Shown piece by piece: positions 12,366-24,420 of a DNA stretch of 64,000 nucleotides. The notes below the pieces were generated by a model that worked only from the letters and a program-made list of their open reading frames with translations, ran no database searches and had not been told where the DNA came from. Every line of letters begins with the position of its first letter. Within the stretch, counting starts at the first letter, position 1. This stretch comes from Macrotrachela quadricornifera (lineage: Eukaryota > Rotifera > Eurotatoria > Philodinida > Philodinidae): NCBI GenBank assembly GCA_022393335.1, contig JAJEKB010020906.1, positions 1,587,217-1,651,216 of the forward strand, read 5' to 3'. Both the position numbers and the translations under genes were made by a program.

Positions 12366-13612
12366 GAGTCCTGCAGGACAAACTTTTTTATTGTCCCGAA
12401 AAATCCCGTTTGTCCGGTTAACTGATAGGGATATAGAAATATTGTTTTGTGAAAGATGAACACGTCTTTTCTATACTATCAGTAGATAAGACAGATTTAC
12501 GTAGATAATTATTGGATGGACTAGCTAGCTTTTCATTTATACAGTTGGCCGCACAATATCGAACAAAGAATACCTATGAATCTAGATCAAATTATTAATT
12601 AGCTGCTTACCAAATGAAATATTGAAACATGAATGAACATTTAGTTGCTTGCAGCCGAAATGTAAGAAAAAAAGAAGTTATTTTTTAGAATATAACTGCA
12701 TTTTAAACACCCATCCTCATGCATACACTAATTGATACATAGAATATACTAATTAAAGGAGATGATTTGTTTAAGTTATAGTAGCAGTGAAAGATCTGAT
12801 AAGAATAAGTGGAAAAGATCAACTTTGAAAGGATCTGACAATATTTTTTTCTCCATTTTTCTATTACTTAGGATGGTTCGTACGTAGTTTTATGATAAAA
12901 AACTGAATATCTTCACTCTATTTCAGTCAAATAGTCTGATTTTTTTATCAATGCTAGAGATTCATTCAAAATTTTTTTCATCAAAAAACCTAAGTTGAGC
13001 CAAAACTGTAGTTTCAATAAGAAAATGTGGTCTTGTACGGGCTTTTAGGAAGATTTCGGTACATTAGGCGCTCCAAATCTGATGTGGGAATGGAAATCAT
13101 TATAACTTTATTCTGTTCTACCTAACTAGTCTAAATTCTTCCCTAAGTGGAAAGGAATGTCCATCGCTGAATTCATTTATTTGTGTTAATCTAGGCTACT
13201 ATTTAAAAATTCTGAGACAAATAGATGATTTCTCTATTCGACCCTAGACTAGGCTACATTTTCTTGTTGAAGCTATAGTATTGGCTCAATTTAGATTTTT
13301 CTATAAGATTTTCTGACCAAAAAAATTTTGAATAAATCTCTATCATCGATAAAAAAGTAAGACCATTTGATTGAAATAGAATGAAGATATTCAGTTTTTT
13401 TATCGTAAAACTACTTACGAATCATCCTGTATTATTTACTTAAATATTGAAATATTTGTTAGAAATAGGGAGCCTCAAATTTACGACGTGTTTTCATATG
13501 TGAATCTAGGAAATTCGGGACATCGATTTTTTTCTGAAGAGTCCTGATCCCGAATGTCTCACGGGACGGGACAAACGGGATTTTTCAGGATTCGGGACTG
13601 TCCTGCAGGTCT
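12366..13612. mobile_element. outer inverted-repeat element (hAT-like ends), disrupted
   Basis: The ends share CCTGCAGGACA and, about 25 bp further in, GAAAAATCCCGTTTGTCC in inverted orientation (left 12370-12415, right reverse complement 13555-13610). The terminal pattern (T.GAG..CCTGCAGG) resembles hAT ends, but no convincing 8-bp target duplication is seen. A second foldback element (12868-13432) is nested inside. Confidence 0.5.
12868..13432. mobile_element. mariner-type foldback MITE nested in the 12.4-13.6 kb element
   Basis: The inverted arms run nearly to the centre: left GGATGGTTCGTACGTAGTTT, right in reverse complement GGATGATTCGTAAGTAGTTT, then AACTGAATATCTTCA in both, and TTGAGCCAAAACTGTAGTTT against TTGAGCCAATACTATAGCTT further in. 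The arms are related in sequence to those of the 1878-2772 element, so both belong to one MITE superfamily. Confidence 0.7.
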
Positions 13613-14199
13613 CTATTCTTGACAAATCAATTTTTGTTAATGTGATCAAAACGATATGTACAGGATTTAATAAAACATGTCCACGTTTTACATGAGATCG
13701 AAAATTAATTTAATTTCAGATGATGGAACACATTTACCCAAATATGGTGCGGGTTATGTTGGAAATATCATATTTAAAAATAAACCATTGAAGAAATTCT
13801 AGAAAATTGGTAAGCTTTTCTAGAATTTTCATTGTTCAATAAAGATATTTCTGATTGAAAATAGTTTAGAAATACTTATTTCGTCGCTCGTTCATTATGA
13901 ATCCATTTTTTTTATTAGAACTATATAATAAACTAACAAAATTGCTTTTTCAAATTTCAGAATTGCTGTAATAAAGTTCATTTCTTAAATTGAAGATCAA
14001 TGAATTGTTTTTGTCACCATTGTGTTCTATCAATTGTAATATAATGATTTCACTTCGTGTATAATTATCCTCATCTATTCATGATAGATTTTGTTTCTCT
14101 TCATTTTATTCAGGTAAATCATAGACTTGTTCAACATGACATATCTCCGATTGAAATTTCATAATAAATATTCTATTGAACTATCGATGAATAATGATG
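13613..14199. other. stretch without an intact gene
   Basis: No intact gene. One short plus-strand open stretch after an acceptor-like TTTAATTTCAG near 13720 ends at 13800 and could be an exon remnant, but no family is recognised. Confidence 0.35.
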
Positions 14200-14613
14200 T
14201 TCAGCAATCAATTGCAACACTCATATTTGTCCCACCATTAGCATAGATTTGTGATAAGACATTTCTTAAGTTTTCGATATCGATGTCGCTGAATTTCTTC
14301 ACTGTTTGAATGATTGATATTTTGCTTTCGAATGTTATTATACCAATTTGATCATTGGCTTTTAAATGATCCAAAACTTTTAAAACAACTTCAATAGTAA
14401 TGAGCAATTTTGAATGAATATTATATTTTGTAGTCTTTCCATTATTAGGAAAAAAAATTCAGTCTTGTAAAACTTTTCTTCATTGAACATATTTACGTAC
14501 TTTGTCGAATGACGTTGTTCACAATGATAATGCTGAAATCTATTAATGTCAATACAAACTAGTAGATTCATTGGATTTCGTTGATAGGTGCTTTCAGGAA
14601 CGTTCGAATTCAA
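14200..14613 (-). pseudogene. von Willebrand factor A domain gene fragment
   Basis: Two minus-strand pieces in different frames match the vWFA fold. The first (14613 down to about 14500) has NPMNLLVCIDIN, where a MIDAS DxSxS would be expected, but here the serines are lost after D. The second (14407-14201) reads LDHLKANDQIGIITFESK, then ...DIENLRNVLSQIYANGGTNM, the classical LKxxDxxGIITF and AxGGTN core. A frameshift separates them and the frame ends right after the domain. Because the MIDAS is broken and the frame disrupted, I call it a pseudogene; a missed intron between the pieces is less likely. Confidence 0.65.
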
Positions 14614-15035
14614 TCCTAACAGTATTCTTCTTTATTTTCCGAGAAAGGACTTTTAGCAATAGGCATGGAATAAGATAGACAAAATAATTGTTTATTATTA
14701 AATGTCGTGTGATTGATTTCCAGTATCAAAAAAAAACAATCATTAAAAAGATCTTCATACGATAACGAGACACATTTTTATAGTATTATGATGGTACAAC
14801 TTAAAAAACCATCATGACGTTGTGAGACGAATCAGTATGTATACAGGATGAAAAATAATCTGATATCAACTCATCATCATATATGAAAAGATTGTTTTTC
14901 ACAAAGTAAAGTTATTTCATATGCGAAGCGTAACTTTTCGTAACACATGGAAAAATCACTATTTGTTTCATTTGATTTCTTTTTACCACAAAGTAAACAA
15001 ACCTATGAATAGAATGTATTGTAAGTCTCCTGAAA
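14614..15035. other. intergenic spacer
   Basis: AT-rich spacer between the vWFA relic and the 3' end of the NHL-repeat gene. Nothing recognised. Confidence 0.5.
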
Positions 15036-15045
15036 TTTATTTATT
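15036..15045 (-). promoter_or_regulatory. putative polyadenylation signal of the NHL gene
   Basis: Two overlapping AATAAA hexamers on the minus strand about 115-125 nt after the stop codon of the NHL-repeat gene. Position and motif fit a polyA signal, but in AT-rich DNA the chance of coincidence is high. Confidence 0.35.
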
Positions 15046-15159
15046 CGTTCAGAACAAGTGTTAGTATCATTTACATTTAATTTTAACCGAATCTTTTCTT
15101 AGTCATCACATGTCATTTCAAACAGCAAAAAAGTATTTCAATTATATCATTGAAAAAGT

Positions 15160-16674
15160 CTAACTGATGCGCATGAATTTTTGTATGCGATGATGACCAT
15201 AATCGGCAACATATAGATTCATTTGAGAGTCAAATGCAATACCAGTAGGATAAAGAAGACCTCTTGCGGATGCTGCAGATATACCAATACCAACACCAGC
15301 AATGGTAGTACCACTTGAAAAGGATGAATCAGTAGCACAAAACATTTCGATTCTATTATTGCCACAATCACTTACATAAAAGTTTCCATACTTATCACGT
15401 ATGATATCCCACGGACTATACAGCAAAGATGGTATGTTTCCCTGTGTAGAATTCATACCAGCAACAATACTTCCACTTGTCGCTCCTAACGACCAAGCGA
15501 CAACCGTATACATTGAATAGTCATTGATATAGAGTGTATTGCTTTTTGAATCGAGAACCATACCCATCGGTTGACGTAGTTGACTAGAGGTATACCCTGA
15601 TGAACCATTACCTGCTACAAGAGTGCCATTCAAAGCACCTGATGGCCATTGTATTACACGGGGATATGATGAATCTGCAATGTAAATATTACTCATGTCA
15701 TCAACATACATTGCGTAGCTATAACCAAATTTATCTAAAGTCGAACCAGATACTCCAGTGGAACTGTCGGCTACTGTTGAACCATTCGAAGCACCGTATG
15801 GCCAAAGTTGAACTCGATAATGAGCTGAATCCATAATGTAAAGATTTCTTTGTGAGTCAACATGAATCGATGCCGGCTGGTATAATGTGTTTGAGCCTAT
15901 AGTTGTCACACCAGTAACACCAGCAACTATTGTTGCATTTTGTGTTCCACTGTTGTTCGACGGTATACTTAATACTCGATGGTTGTTAGTATCGGCGATA
16001 TAGACAACATCATTCGAATCGATAAATATATCTCTTGGGGAATTCACTTGGTACAAGGAACTACCAGCTGAACCGTTTCCAAATATCGTTATACCAACTG
16101 GATCCCATTGAAGGGTATCACCTAATCCAACAGAAATACGTAGAAGAAAAAAGCATTCATACTTCAACAACTCTTACATGAAGACAGTGTCAATGTGCTC
16201 GTTGATGATGATGATGATGTAGTTGTTGTTCCTTTTAGTAGATAAAAATCAATATGAGGTCTATAGATAGTCTTCGAATCTCACTTGTCAGTAGAACACC
16301 TAAAATGATGGATATAGAGATGGCTGTTGTTAACAAACCAATCAACGATCCTTGTAATCGAAATTTGCAAGGGGACGAAAGACATTGTTGTTTGCTCTCT
16401 CTAATGAAAGAAATGTTGCATATGATTCAACTGTTTCCTTTTTCTACTTCTGAAGTGTTAGATCAAATGTTGTAGTGGAGATCGTATTTGGAGAAATGAG
16501 TCTATTAGTTGACTCTGGAGTAATTTGATTTGATCTTTTTGGACGATTAATTAAAGCATTAAAACGAGGATCAACAATTGCTTGGATACCGTTGAGTTGA
16601 TTAGATGAATTAGTTAGTTTATTGCTTTTCGCTTCTTGAACAGTATATTGTTGTTGCAAAAGACTGATACTCAT
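15160..16674 (-). CDS. NHL-repeat beta-propeller transmembrane protein
   Basis: Four exons fit exactly by frame: 16674-16448, 16400-16285, 16231-16178 and 16121-15160, with introns of 47, 53 and 56 bp. The product is about 450 residues. It has an N-terminal cytoplasmic stretch, a Cys-containing juxtamembrane segment, one membrane helix (LIGLLTTAISISIILGVLL, exon 2), a short Thr/Ser-rich linker (exon 3), and an extracellular six-bladed NHL propeller. Each blade has the pattern (P).(G/D)IxxDSxxNxYIADxxxHRV, for example VVYIADTNNHRVLSIPS and LYVADYGHHRIQKF. Such type II membrane NHL proteins form large families in rotifers and other invertebrates; the ligand is unknown. Long open frames on the opposite strand of the Ser/Thr region are shadows. 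The gene looks intact. Confidence 0.85.
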
Positions 16675-18719
16675 TTTTTTTCTTTTATCTCAATGAAAGA
16701 ATGAGAAAGAAGGTAGAAAATGTAGGCACAATTGATTTGATATTCATAATCAAAAATGGCTTTTACTGACTTATTGCTTTCTTTTTCAATTTATTGTTAA
16801 AAATAAACTATTCAATGCAGAATTATTTTGAAAATGCAATTAAAAAAAACGATCGAATCCAATAAAGAATGAAGTCAATAAAGAAAATGAATAATCAAAA
16901 GTATGCAATCTCGTCACAGGAAACAAGAAAATATATATTGAAAAGTACCTCTGACTCTTTTTTGGTGAAGTCCTACATATATTTTAATTATCGTCACCAA
17001 TGAATTTTCTTCGGTAGCAGGTGTTGTTTGAAGCTATCCCATGAATACTATAGCAAAGTCAACAATATAATATCTTATTTATGTAATAAATGAAATGGAG
17101 TAGAATTCTAAAGAACTTAGAAGTTTGTTGGGTACAAGTATAGTTTAAGCACACCGAATGTCGAAGTTATTTTTGATATACTTATTAATAAACAACTGAC
17201 TAAATTGAATATTCCACTATGGAATGTATGATCAAAAATGAAAATTTTTGTTAATAAATATATCTCACCCTCAGCTTTAAAATTTTAAAAGTCAATTAGT
17301 TGGTTTTGAAATATAAAGTACTAGATTTTTTATTCATATAGTAAATAGCATGTATATAATGGAATTTGAGAATGATAGTAATTATGGGCAAGGATGAATA
17401 TAAAATGGAGATGGATAAGATTAGAAGTAGGAAGTAAGTGGAAGCATAAGTGAGCAAGAATGAGGATTTCAGAGTAAAGGTGCGTAAGAGTGAATGTAGT
17501 GCACAGTCACAATATTCTCAAACGTATCTATCTAATTGCCTTCTATTAGGGGATCATGTGTTATGGAGAAATACAGAAAAGGACATTGATGGGGCCTCCG
17601 AGCAGTTGGTCGCGCCCATATATGTAGAAAAACAAAGAAAAGAAAGGAAAAGAAATAGAAATAGAAATAGAAATAGAAATAGATATAATACCAATAAAGA
17701 AAGTAATAATACGATATCATTATGATATCATCTTAAACAATAAAAGAAAAGAGAGAATATAAAGAAAAAGTGATTACAAAAAAAAGAAAGAGAGGAATAT
17801 CAGCAATAGCCCCTAACAGTAAGCAATACATCTGAATAGTTCTGAACAAGTAACACGCTGATCCTTTGGACCTCTTTCAACTCAATCCTAAAAGGATTCA
17901 CAAAACATTACGTTTCTCGTGGTAGAATAATTCCTCGAAACAATGCTTGAATAAAAACACTGAACTTTTCCCCACAAATTTTCTAATCCATATAATGAAT
18001 AGTACTTTATATACTGATTACAACCCCAAAATATTTGCACTACCTTGTTTTTCACACTATTGATTTCACTTCTTCATCTAACTTACATTGTTTCATAGCA
18101 GTGCCACCAAGAGCATCTCATTACTTTTCCAATCAAATTTCTCCTTAACTTAATATCAGCTCCCAGTACAGTTAGTTAACTTTTTCTCGTTCATTTCTCG
18201 AACACAAAATATTTCAAAAAGGAATCACATAGACAGCTTAGAAATATGTAGACATCCAAGTATTCGTTAATAAACCACATACACTCACTCTTCTAATTCG
18301 TCACATTATGTTGATGGAAATACCAAAAACTAATTAATTGCATCATTTAATAATCCTGAAACGTGATTGGTTGACAAAATTGATCATCCAGCCACTAAGC
18401 AACCATTGCTATTTCCATTTGCTCAACTAATGCTTTTAGGATTGCGACTAAACCTATCAGATCTTACAAATAGAATCAAATTACTGATCTACTTGAGCTT
18501 CTCTATGTGATTATATAGTTTTCGAAGAGTTTCATACGGAATCCGACGCAATCGTAGGAAATCGGGAGAAATTCTTTAGAATCTTTAAGAATTCTCAGAA
18601 TTCTTAGGGATCCCAAAGAATCATTGGAGTTCTGTAGAATCCAAGACGCCGGGATTTTGCTCATTCCCCTTGGTGCAGCTACAGCCGACCTAGCTAACGA
18701 TTTACCTAATGAAACATGA
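16675..18719. other. non-coding stretch with microsatellite and degenerate repeats
   Basis: No gene recognised. An AGAAAT hexanucleotide microsatellite runs at about 17650-17684 and generates a spurious open frame on each strand. At 18535-18650 there are degenerate units around AGAATTCTTAGGAATC. Confidence 0.5.
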
Positions 18720-18990
18720 ACTCAACCACAAGAAACAACGAAGACAGCAAAACAACAGCATAAAAAGAATAAAGAAAAGGCATTAATTATCCATTACAAA
18801 CATGAAAAAAAGATTTCGATCCTGCAAACGAGATATGCATCAAGTTTACGTAGCTCTCTTTAAACATACATCAGTAGCAGACGCTAAGATAATTGTTGGC
18901 AGTTGAAACCATCATTATCGAAAAGCATCGAAGAAAAAAGTGAGCACCAAAGATAAATCAACAGTCAACATGAAACTATTATCTTTCGTT
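18720..18990 (+). other. possible coding relic (unrecognised)
   Basis: The plus strand around 18770-18905 reads as basic, protein-like sequence (for example HQVYVALFKHTSVADAKIIV) and then meets stops. Composition resembles decayed retroelement ORFs but I cannot name a family. Stops on both sides of the open stretch argue that it is dead. Confidence 0.2.
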
Positions 18991-20390
18991 TCTCCCTTAT
19001 AGAGCGATGATGACAGTAAGAACGAAGAAAGACCACAATAATACAAGACACTTCGATTCATCAAACAAAGCAATCAAGACCAAACATCGATCAAAATAAA
19101 AGGCATTGAATTCGAACATAACTCTAGTTCTAAATTGACACTACACCTACAATACTCCCATAAAGTCATTTTTTTTTTGTAAGCTTCAAAACCTAAATAA
19201 ATGTCTATACTATTCGCCTATCATTAAAAGCTTCCACTAATCTATTCGACTTGATTGTTAATTGAATCGAACTAGAGATAAAGCCATCTGATGAGGCTTG
19301 TGACTGAGTCGAAACCGCTCATCGTTACTGTTCTCACTCCGAAGCACGATTTAATTGTTATTAAATTGAAGGCATCTTCGTCGACATCCTTGTGACGCCA
19401 CTTTATGCCATATCTTATTGTGTGTATTAGAACTTCATTTTCATAACTCCTTTTATTTCCTTGTTTTGACAATATTATTTCTCATTATATTAATCGGAAA
19501 AACGAGTTGTTCTTGTTGTAGTTCGCGCTGGATGTAGTGGAGGACTATTACCTATCGAAAAAGAAAAGAAAATCATAGGTCTTGATTTTGGGCTTGAATT
19601 GCCATCATGTTTTTAAATGACGGTGGATAGATCTTGACGTCTGTAGTACCGTTTATCACACAGCTCCATTAATCTCTCTGAAGTTAGTATTTAGGGAGAT
19701 CTTGTTCAAATTTGTTTCGTAGATGATGTTCTCGAAAATACTTTTTACATATTTTCGACAATAAACCAAAATGGACGTTTTCTCTTAAAGGAAGGTAGCT
19801 CTTAACCTTTTTTCTTGTGAAAAGTTTTCGATTTCTAAATGTTTCCTATATCTATTGCCAATAGCCAAAAACTGTCATACATTTTAGCCATATAACTGAA
19901 GTGTAAGGTCAAAAGAGTCCGGAGCGCATCATTCTTTCTTGTAGTTAGTGATTTTGTTTTTCAGTGGTCAGATTGAAAATTCTGGGCACTAGATCCCGCA
20001 GGAAAGATGCAGTGAAGTCATTGTATCGTGCAGAATAACATGAAAAATCGCTGGAATGTGGAAGTAATATACTGGTGAAAGAACTACCGGATTTTTCCGG
20101 ACCGGACAGTTTGGCCTGAGTAGACTTTCACCTGCATGGTTACAAAAACTACAATTTTGGATAGATAGCCTTTTGGAATAACGGTTCTTTCTATTTAACG
20201 AGTCTACTTTCTGTGGACGGATAAAACATGTTTGTAATCAGGTGAGCTTTAGATTGGTCGATTATCTAAGAAAACAAACTGCGACTGTAGGCGATAGAGT
20301 TTAAACAGACATGATTTGACACTGTTTGTCAGTGTGCTGTACCATTTTATTTTGCTTATTACTCACTTTGATATTCTTCTTTCGTTAAAT
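18991..20390. other. non-coding stretch
   Basis: No gene recognised. A short CG-rich palindromic patch (ACCGGATTTTTCCGGACCGG, 20086-20105) resembles transposon end sequence but has no partner that I could find. Confidence 0.45.
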
Positions 20391-20394
20391 TCTG

Positions 20395-20819
20395 GTATTC
20401 ATATGTTTTAAATGTATATTTGGCCATATTAATGCATTCATATTATTAGTATGGCATTGAATGTTGTCTGATCGGAGTGTTGCATCATACCGTGTCTGAC
20501 TAGGATTACAATCAGATTTCGAAAGCAATGTGAGGCAGTCGTAGTGCAAACGACAGCAACGATCACTTTCATCAACGAAACGAGTTGACATCAAGTCCAC
20601 TACATTCTATGAGTTACACCTGAAAACAAAGTGTAGCAAAGTGACTGTTTCCAGGTAGTTTTCAAAATGGCATACTCACCAACATCCGTGCGATTTATAG
20701 TCATCAACGACCGGTTTCCATAATGAATACTCGATCATATGACTAAGCGGAGTGGTGAATGTTGTATCTTCTACTCCGAGAAGAACAACACACAGGGAAA
20801 ACTAAAGTAAAGCAGCCAT
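20395..20819 (-). pseudogene. secreted phospholipase A2-like gene, decayed
   Basis: Two exon-like pieces: 20819-20680 (signal-peptide-like start, then an extension ending in HGCW at a GTGAGT donor) and 20619 down to about 20395 after a TTTTCAG acceptor. The 60-bp intron leaves the frame intact. Exon 2 carries DRCCRLHYDC, the counterpart of the PLA2 active-site CCxxHDxC region, but the Asp that should follow the catalytic His is replaced by Tyr. There are in-frame TAG codons at codon 6 and four codons after the junction, the glycine-rich Ca-binding loop is missing, and the later cysteines are partly lost. It is therefore a pseudogene of a secreted Ca-dependent phospholipase. Family call from motif spacing; no function is expected. 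Confidence 0.65.
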
Positions 20820-20829
20820 TTTTTACTTA

Positions 20830-22241
20830 TACTTTTTCACAATGAAGAAACTGAATGAGTAAAGACACCAAGTTATAAAGATTAGGATTGAAAGTTCAGT
20901 TATTTGAAAAACAATAATCTATTTCTGTGTCCTTGAAAGAGGATTCACAAATTTAATCGGATGAAAATGAAATGGTCAATGAGTAACGTTATCAGCAGAT
21001 GTAACGCTCTCGCTTGCATGCATTCGACGCATGGTATTTGTCCTTGTTTCGTACTTTATGCTGTACTTTGGTATTAACTGATTCTGTTCTTGTAACTTTG
21101 TTGTTTCTTCTTTTTGATGTATGAGTATATAAGCACGTGTTTTGTATAGGAACGATGCGATTCTCGATAGGAAGAAATACAAACAAGCGTAGTGTCATTA
21201 GTGCATACATTTCTTCCATTAGGAATCATCACGGCAGGTATATCACTCATATAAATCAGAATCATCATTAGGCACTTAGTCATTCTCCTTCAAATAAAAA
21301 ATATTTTCGTCTTTTTGTGCCCTTAATCTTTTGGAGAGCTAGAATGCTATGCAGAAAGTTAAAATTTCTCTTATTCAGTCAGAGTACAATCGATGATACG
21401 AAAGCACTAGTATTCAATCGAGTTGAGTTTAGATTAAGAGTGTCTTTTTTTCCGAAATGATATTGGAAAAGAAGATTTGAAGCAAGGAATCAAAAGGGAA
21501 ACAGCAGACTTTTGGACTTGAAGTTACTTTACGCTACTTCACAAGTACTTTGATCTACTTTCAACTACTTTAAACGACTTTTGTACTTTGCTGTAGTTTT
21601 CTATTTGAAGCCTGCTGTTTCCCCCTTGCAAAGAATATTAGATTCTCGCACAATTATTTATCAAGACTTTCATTTGTCTTATAACGGTGAGGGTGCAACT
21701 TTAATCAAGTACAAGTACTTTCGTGCAAGTATAAGTCCAATTACATGTACTTGCGGTACTTGTACTCGTCCTAACTCTGCCTTGAACAAATCGAAAATTG
21801 AATAATCATACATTCATTTCTCTAAAAAACTATCATATAAAATCTCTTTTATATACTGATATCGGTATTAGACCTTCACAAGCCCAAGTTTCGTTCAGAA
21901 CTATTGAACTATTTGAAACGATCTGTTGAGCGAACGGAACTGGATTTTTCATCAGCTCTTTCGGTCATTTGAATGGAGTTCGTGAAAGTGAACTGGTGAA
22001 GCCCTAGACGGTATTGTAGGATTTCAACCATGACATTACGACTTTCAGCTTTTTATCAAACAATCAACATACACTTTGTTTTCAGGATGAGTTTTATTTG
22101 AATATAGGGTTCTCAGCAATGCAATTCTTTGCTTTGACTATGTATGCAGGAAGAACCTGAGTTCTAGAAAATCGATATAATAGGTTATGGATTTAAAATG
22201 AATAAGGGTAAGTTATATTTATACACCTCCGTCAATGTTTC
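20830..22241. other. non-coding stretch with AAGTACTTG-rich repeats
   Basis: No gene supported. Between about 21540 and 21780 the sequence is dominated by degenerate units such as CTACTTTG and AAGTACAAGTACTTTCG. Similar AAGTACTTG-rich sequence recurs at about 59665-59700 and 60340-60480. Three overlapping minus-strand open frames at 20976-21283 show no domain. Confidence 0.45.
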
Positions 22242-22450
22242 CTAATATTTTATAAATCTAACTCCAATATATGCAATAGTACGGCTAAAAATAATAAATG
22301 CGATTAAAATTCGAAGTGAAGCATAAGTATCACTGTAGTTAAAACCACGTTCTTCAATAAATGTTTGTTCATTATATATACAAGATTTTTGGGTATTGTT
22401 AAAGGACAGAGGCGCATTAGGCTCTAAATCGGTCCATTCTCAAGCTTATT
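22242..22450 (-). pseudogene. ABC transporter subfamily G, C-terminal fragment
   Basis: The minus strand reads about 60 codons ending at TAG (22242-22244). After a short luminal Cys loop (SCIYNEQTFIEERGFNYSD) comes a final membrane helix and AYIGVRFIKY. This matches the end of ABCG half-transporters (C..(T/N)GEQ(F/Y)L...G.....W.N...AYI.LRF). Upstream an in-frame TGA follows at once, or an AAATAAG acceptor lies at the same point. I find no other exon of the transporter in the window, so it is most likely a relic. Confidence 0.5.
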
Positions 22451-23029
22451 TTTAGAAATGATCAGATAGAGATAAAAAGTGGTGCTGAATTGTTTTTGGT
22501 GTTTTCAAGCGAGAAAAAAAACCGACCTAGAGATGATTTGTACTAATACATGACCCTACTCGGTATCACAAGATTCAACGTTTTTAGATGATAGAAGAGC
22601 ACCATTCCAAGTTTGTATCGTTTGGATTTTTAAGACTTTCGAATTCACCATTAGTAAGACCAGATCAAATTGCACAATTCGTGTACGAAGTTGCTATTCG
22701 TTTCCTTGTTCTATCAATTTTACTCAAATCACTTCTGTTAAGAACGGATTCATCATTGTCATTCTTTACAATATTTATTTATACATTAGGTCCTGTTTCA
22801 TCCTCTAGATTCATTTGAAACACTCCATCTAATAAACCATTTTGTAGCCCTTTGAAAGCGCTACAAAACAGGGCTCTTTCTGAGAAGGGCAGATTGGCGT
22901 AGCGGTCTAAGGAGACTCCAAACTGCACGAGTATAGTGAATCATGCATTTTTGACAACTTCTTCATCAGTTATTCTAAATAAACGTTAATTTTTTGTAAA
23001 AACAAACAGCATATTTGAAATCAGCGAAG
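22451..23029. other. non-coding stretch with hairpin and tRNA-like patch
   Basis: No gene recognised. A perfect stem TTTTGTAGC/GCTACAAAA lies at 22840-22868. Just downstream (22886-22945) is a tRNA-like 5' half containing TGGCGTAGCGGTCTAAGG, an excellent polymerase III A box. No B box (GGTTCGA) follows, so it is not a functional tRNA gene and may be a truncated SINE. Confidence 0.4.
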
Positions 23030-24420
23030 AAAACTGAAGAGGGATCCATCTCAACTGATTAATCGATATTTTAATCAAATATAGTGGACCTAGGGTTATT
23101 CACTATGCTCATTCTGAATATCACTATGATATGTGCCCATAGGCCTCCAGAGATCCGGTTTTTGGAAAATCAGTTTCCTATGAAAAAAACTTTTTTTTCT
23201 GTAATTGATTTTTTCATCATTTCACATGATAGAGTATGCTGAATAATCTACTAAAACCTATTTTTTGATCATTTAAAGAAGCTTTTGAACGATATACACG
23301 AATAGAGAGTTTGTTAGTGTCATAAATTTTTTAAATAGATATGCATTAGTAAGGTTAATGGAGTTAATGTTATTTTCATTTATTTAAATCTTCCTATGAA
23401 AATGATACCTAACGAAAAAATGATCAAAACAAAGTATTTTTGAACAGATTGAGCAGGCAATGAAGGCTGTTTCACCACATGGACTTTCTTGATACTTTTC
23501 GATGAAGACAATTCGAGGAAAGCACACTTGAAGAACATTTTGAAAATGACACTATACGAGACGAAAGTTGATTATGAACAAGAGATATTAATTTGATAAT
23601 GTTGTTTCTTTCTCATAGATTGATATCAATTTGTTCGATTGCAACATGATGATAAATACGTTTAATTAAGATTTTCATTTGGCGATTGAAGTATCTATCT
23701 AATGGTTGAATGTCACATGTTGTATTTTTCGGTATCATAACTCTTTGAATTGATTTTGATTTTATATCTTGATAAAGCTTAGGATAATTTAGTCCTGAAT
23801 AGAAATCAGATGAAAGTAAGCATTCTTTATCAACCGATGGATCCAAGCATTTCTCGTACGAATGCCGAACTAATGATGATGTTAATTTACCAGATTTTGA
23901 ACATGTAATAATTACATTACTAGGCTGAAATAAATGCTTTTTAGCTGTCTCACTTATTTTTCCACTAGGTTCTTGTAGATATAAATACATTAGACCTACG
24001 AATTGTCCATTTAATGATATTGTTGGTTGCACCTTTTCCACTTACTAGCCTATTAGATGGCATACATAGTCATCATTTTCGTTTCGTTTATCTTTATTCT
24101 TCGTTTTATCTCATATATACCTTATTTTCTACCACTTCATTTAGTAGAAAACAGCTTTCTATTGTTCAAAATCTCCTTTAAATGGTCAAAAAATAGGTTT
24201 TGGTAGATTATTCGACATGCTCTATCATCTGAGATGATGAAAAAATCAATTACAGAAAAACATTTTTTTTCATAGGAAACTGGTTTTCCAAAAACCAAAT
24301 CTCTGAAAGCCTATGAGCAGATATCATGGTGATATTCGGAATGATCATAGTGAATAACCCTAGGTTCACTATATTTAATTAAAATATCGATTAACCAGTT
24401 GGGACGGTTTCCTCGTCAGT
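23030..24420. mobile_element. pogo-like DNA transposon, internally deleted, about 240-bp TIRs
   Basis: Left arm about 23030-23285, right arm about 24170-24420 in inverted orientation, sharing TTAATCGATATTTTAAT, ACCTAGGGTTATTCACTATG and, further in, TCTGTAATTGATTTTTTCATC. Outer boundaries are approximate because the similarity fades. The centre carries a minus-strand fragment of the transposase (23613-24041). Confidence 0.7.
23613..24041 (-). pseudogene. DDE transposase, C-terminal fragment (pogo/CENP-B-like)
   Basis: 142 codons of the C-terminal half of a DDE endonuclease. Motifs: QPTISLNGQFVGLMYLYLQE, SNVIITCSKSGKLTSSLV, then the signature IPKNTTCDIQPLDRYFNRQM, equivalent to P..TT..LQPLD of pogo/Tigger transposases. 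The N-terminal DNA-binding part and the first catalytic Asp are missing, and the Asp of the usual SDCWGG is followed by a diverged FYSGL. It lies between the TIRs of the 23030-24420 element. The relic at 32304-33664 is a second member of this family. Confidence 0.7.

Noticed and set aside
13720..13800. Plus-strand terminal exon after TTTAATTTCAG
   Set aside because: Only 26 codons and no recognisable family or upstream exon.
17450..17725. Open frames on both strands over the AGAAAT microsatellite
   Set aside because: They result from the hexanucleotide repeat; no domain, Arg/Asn or Tyr/Phe runs only.
22886..22945. tRNA gene
   Set aside because: A perfect A box but no B box or closing acceptor stem.
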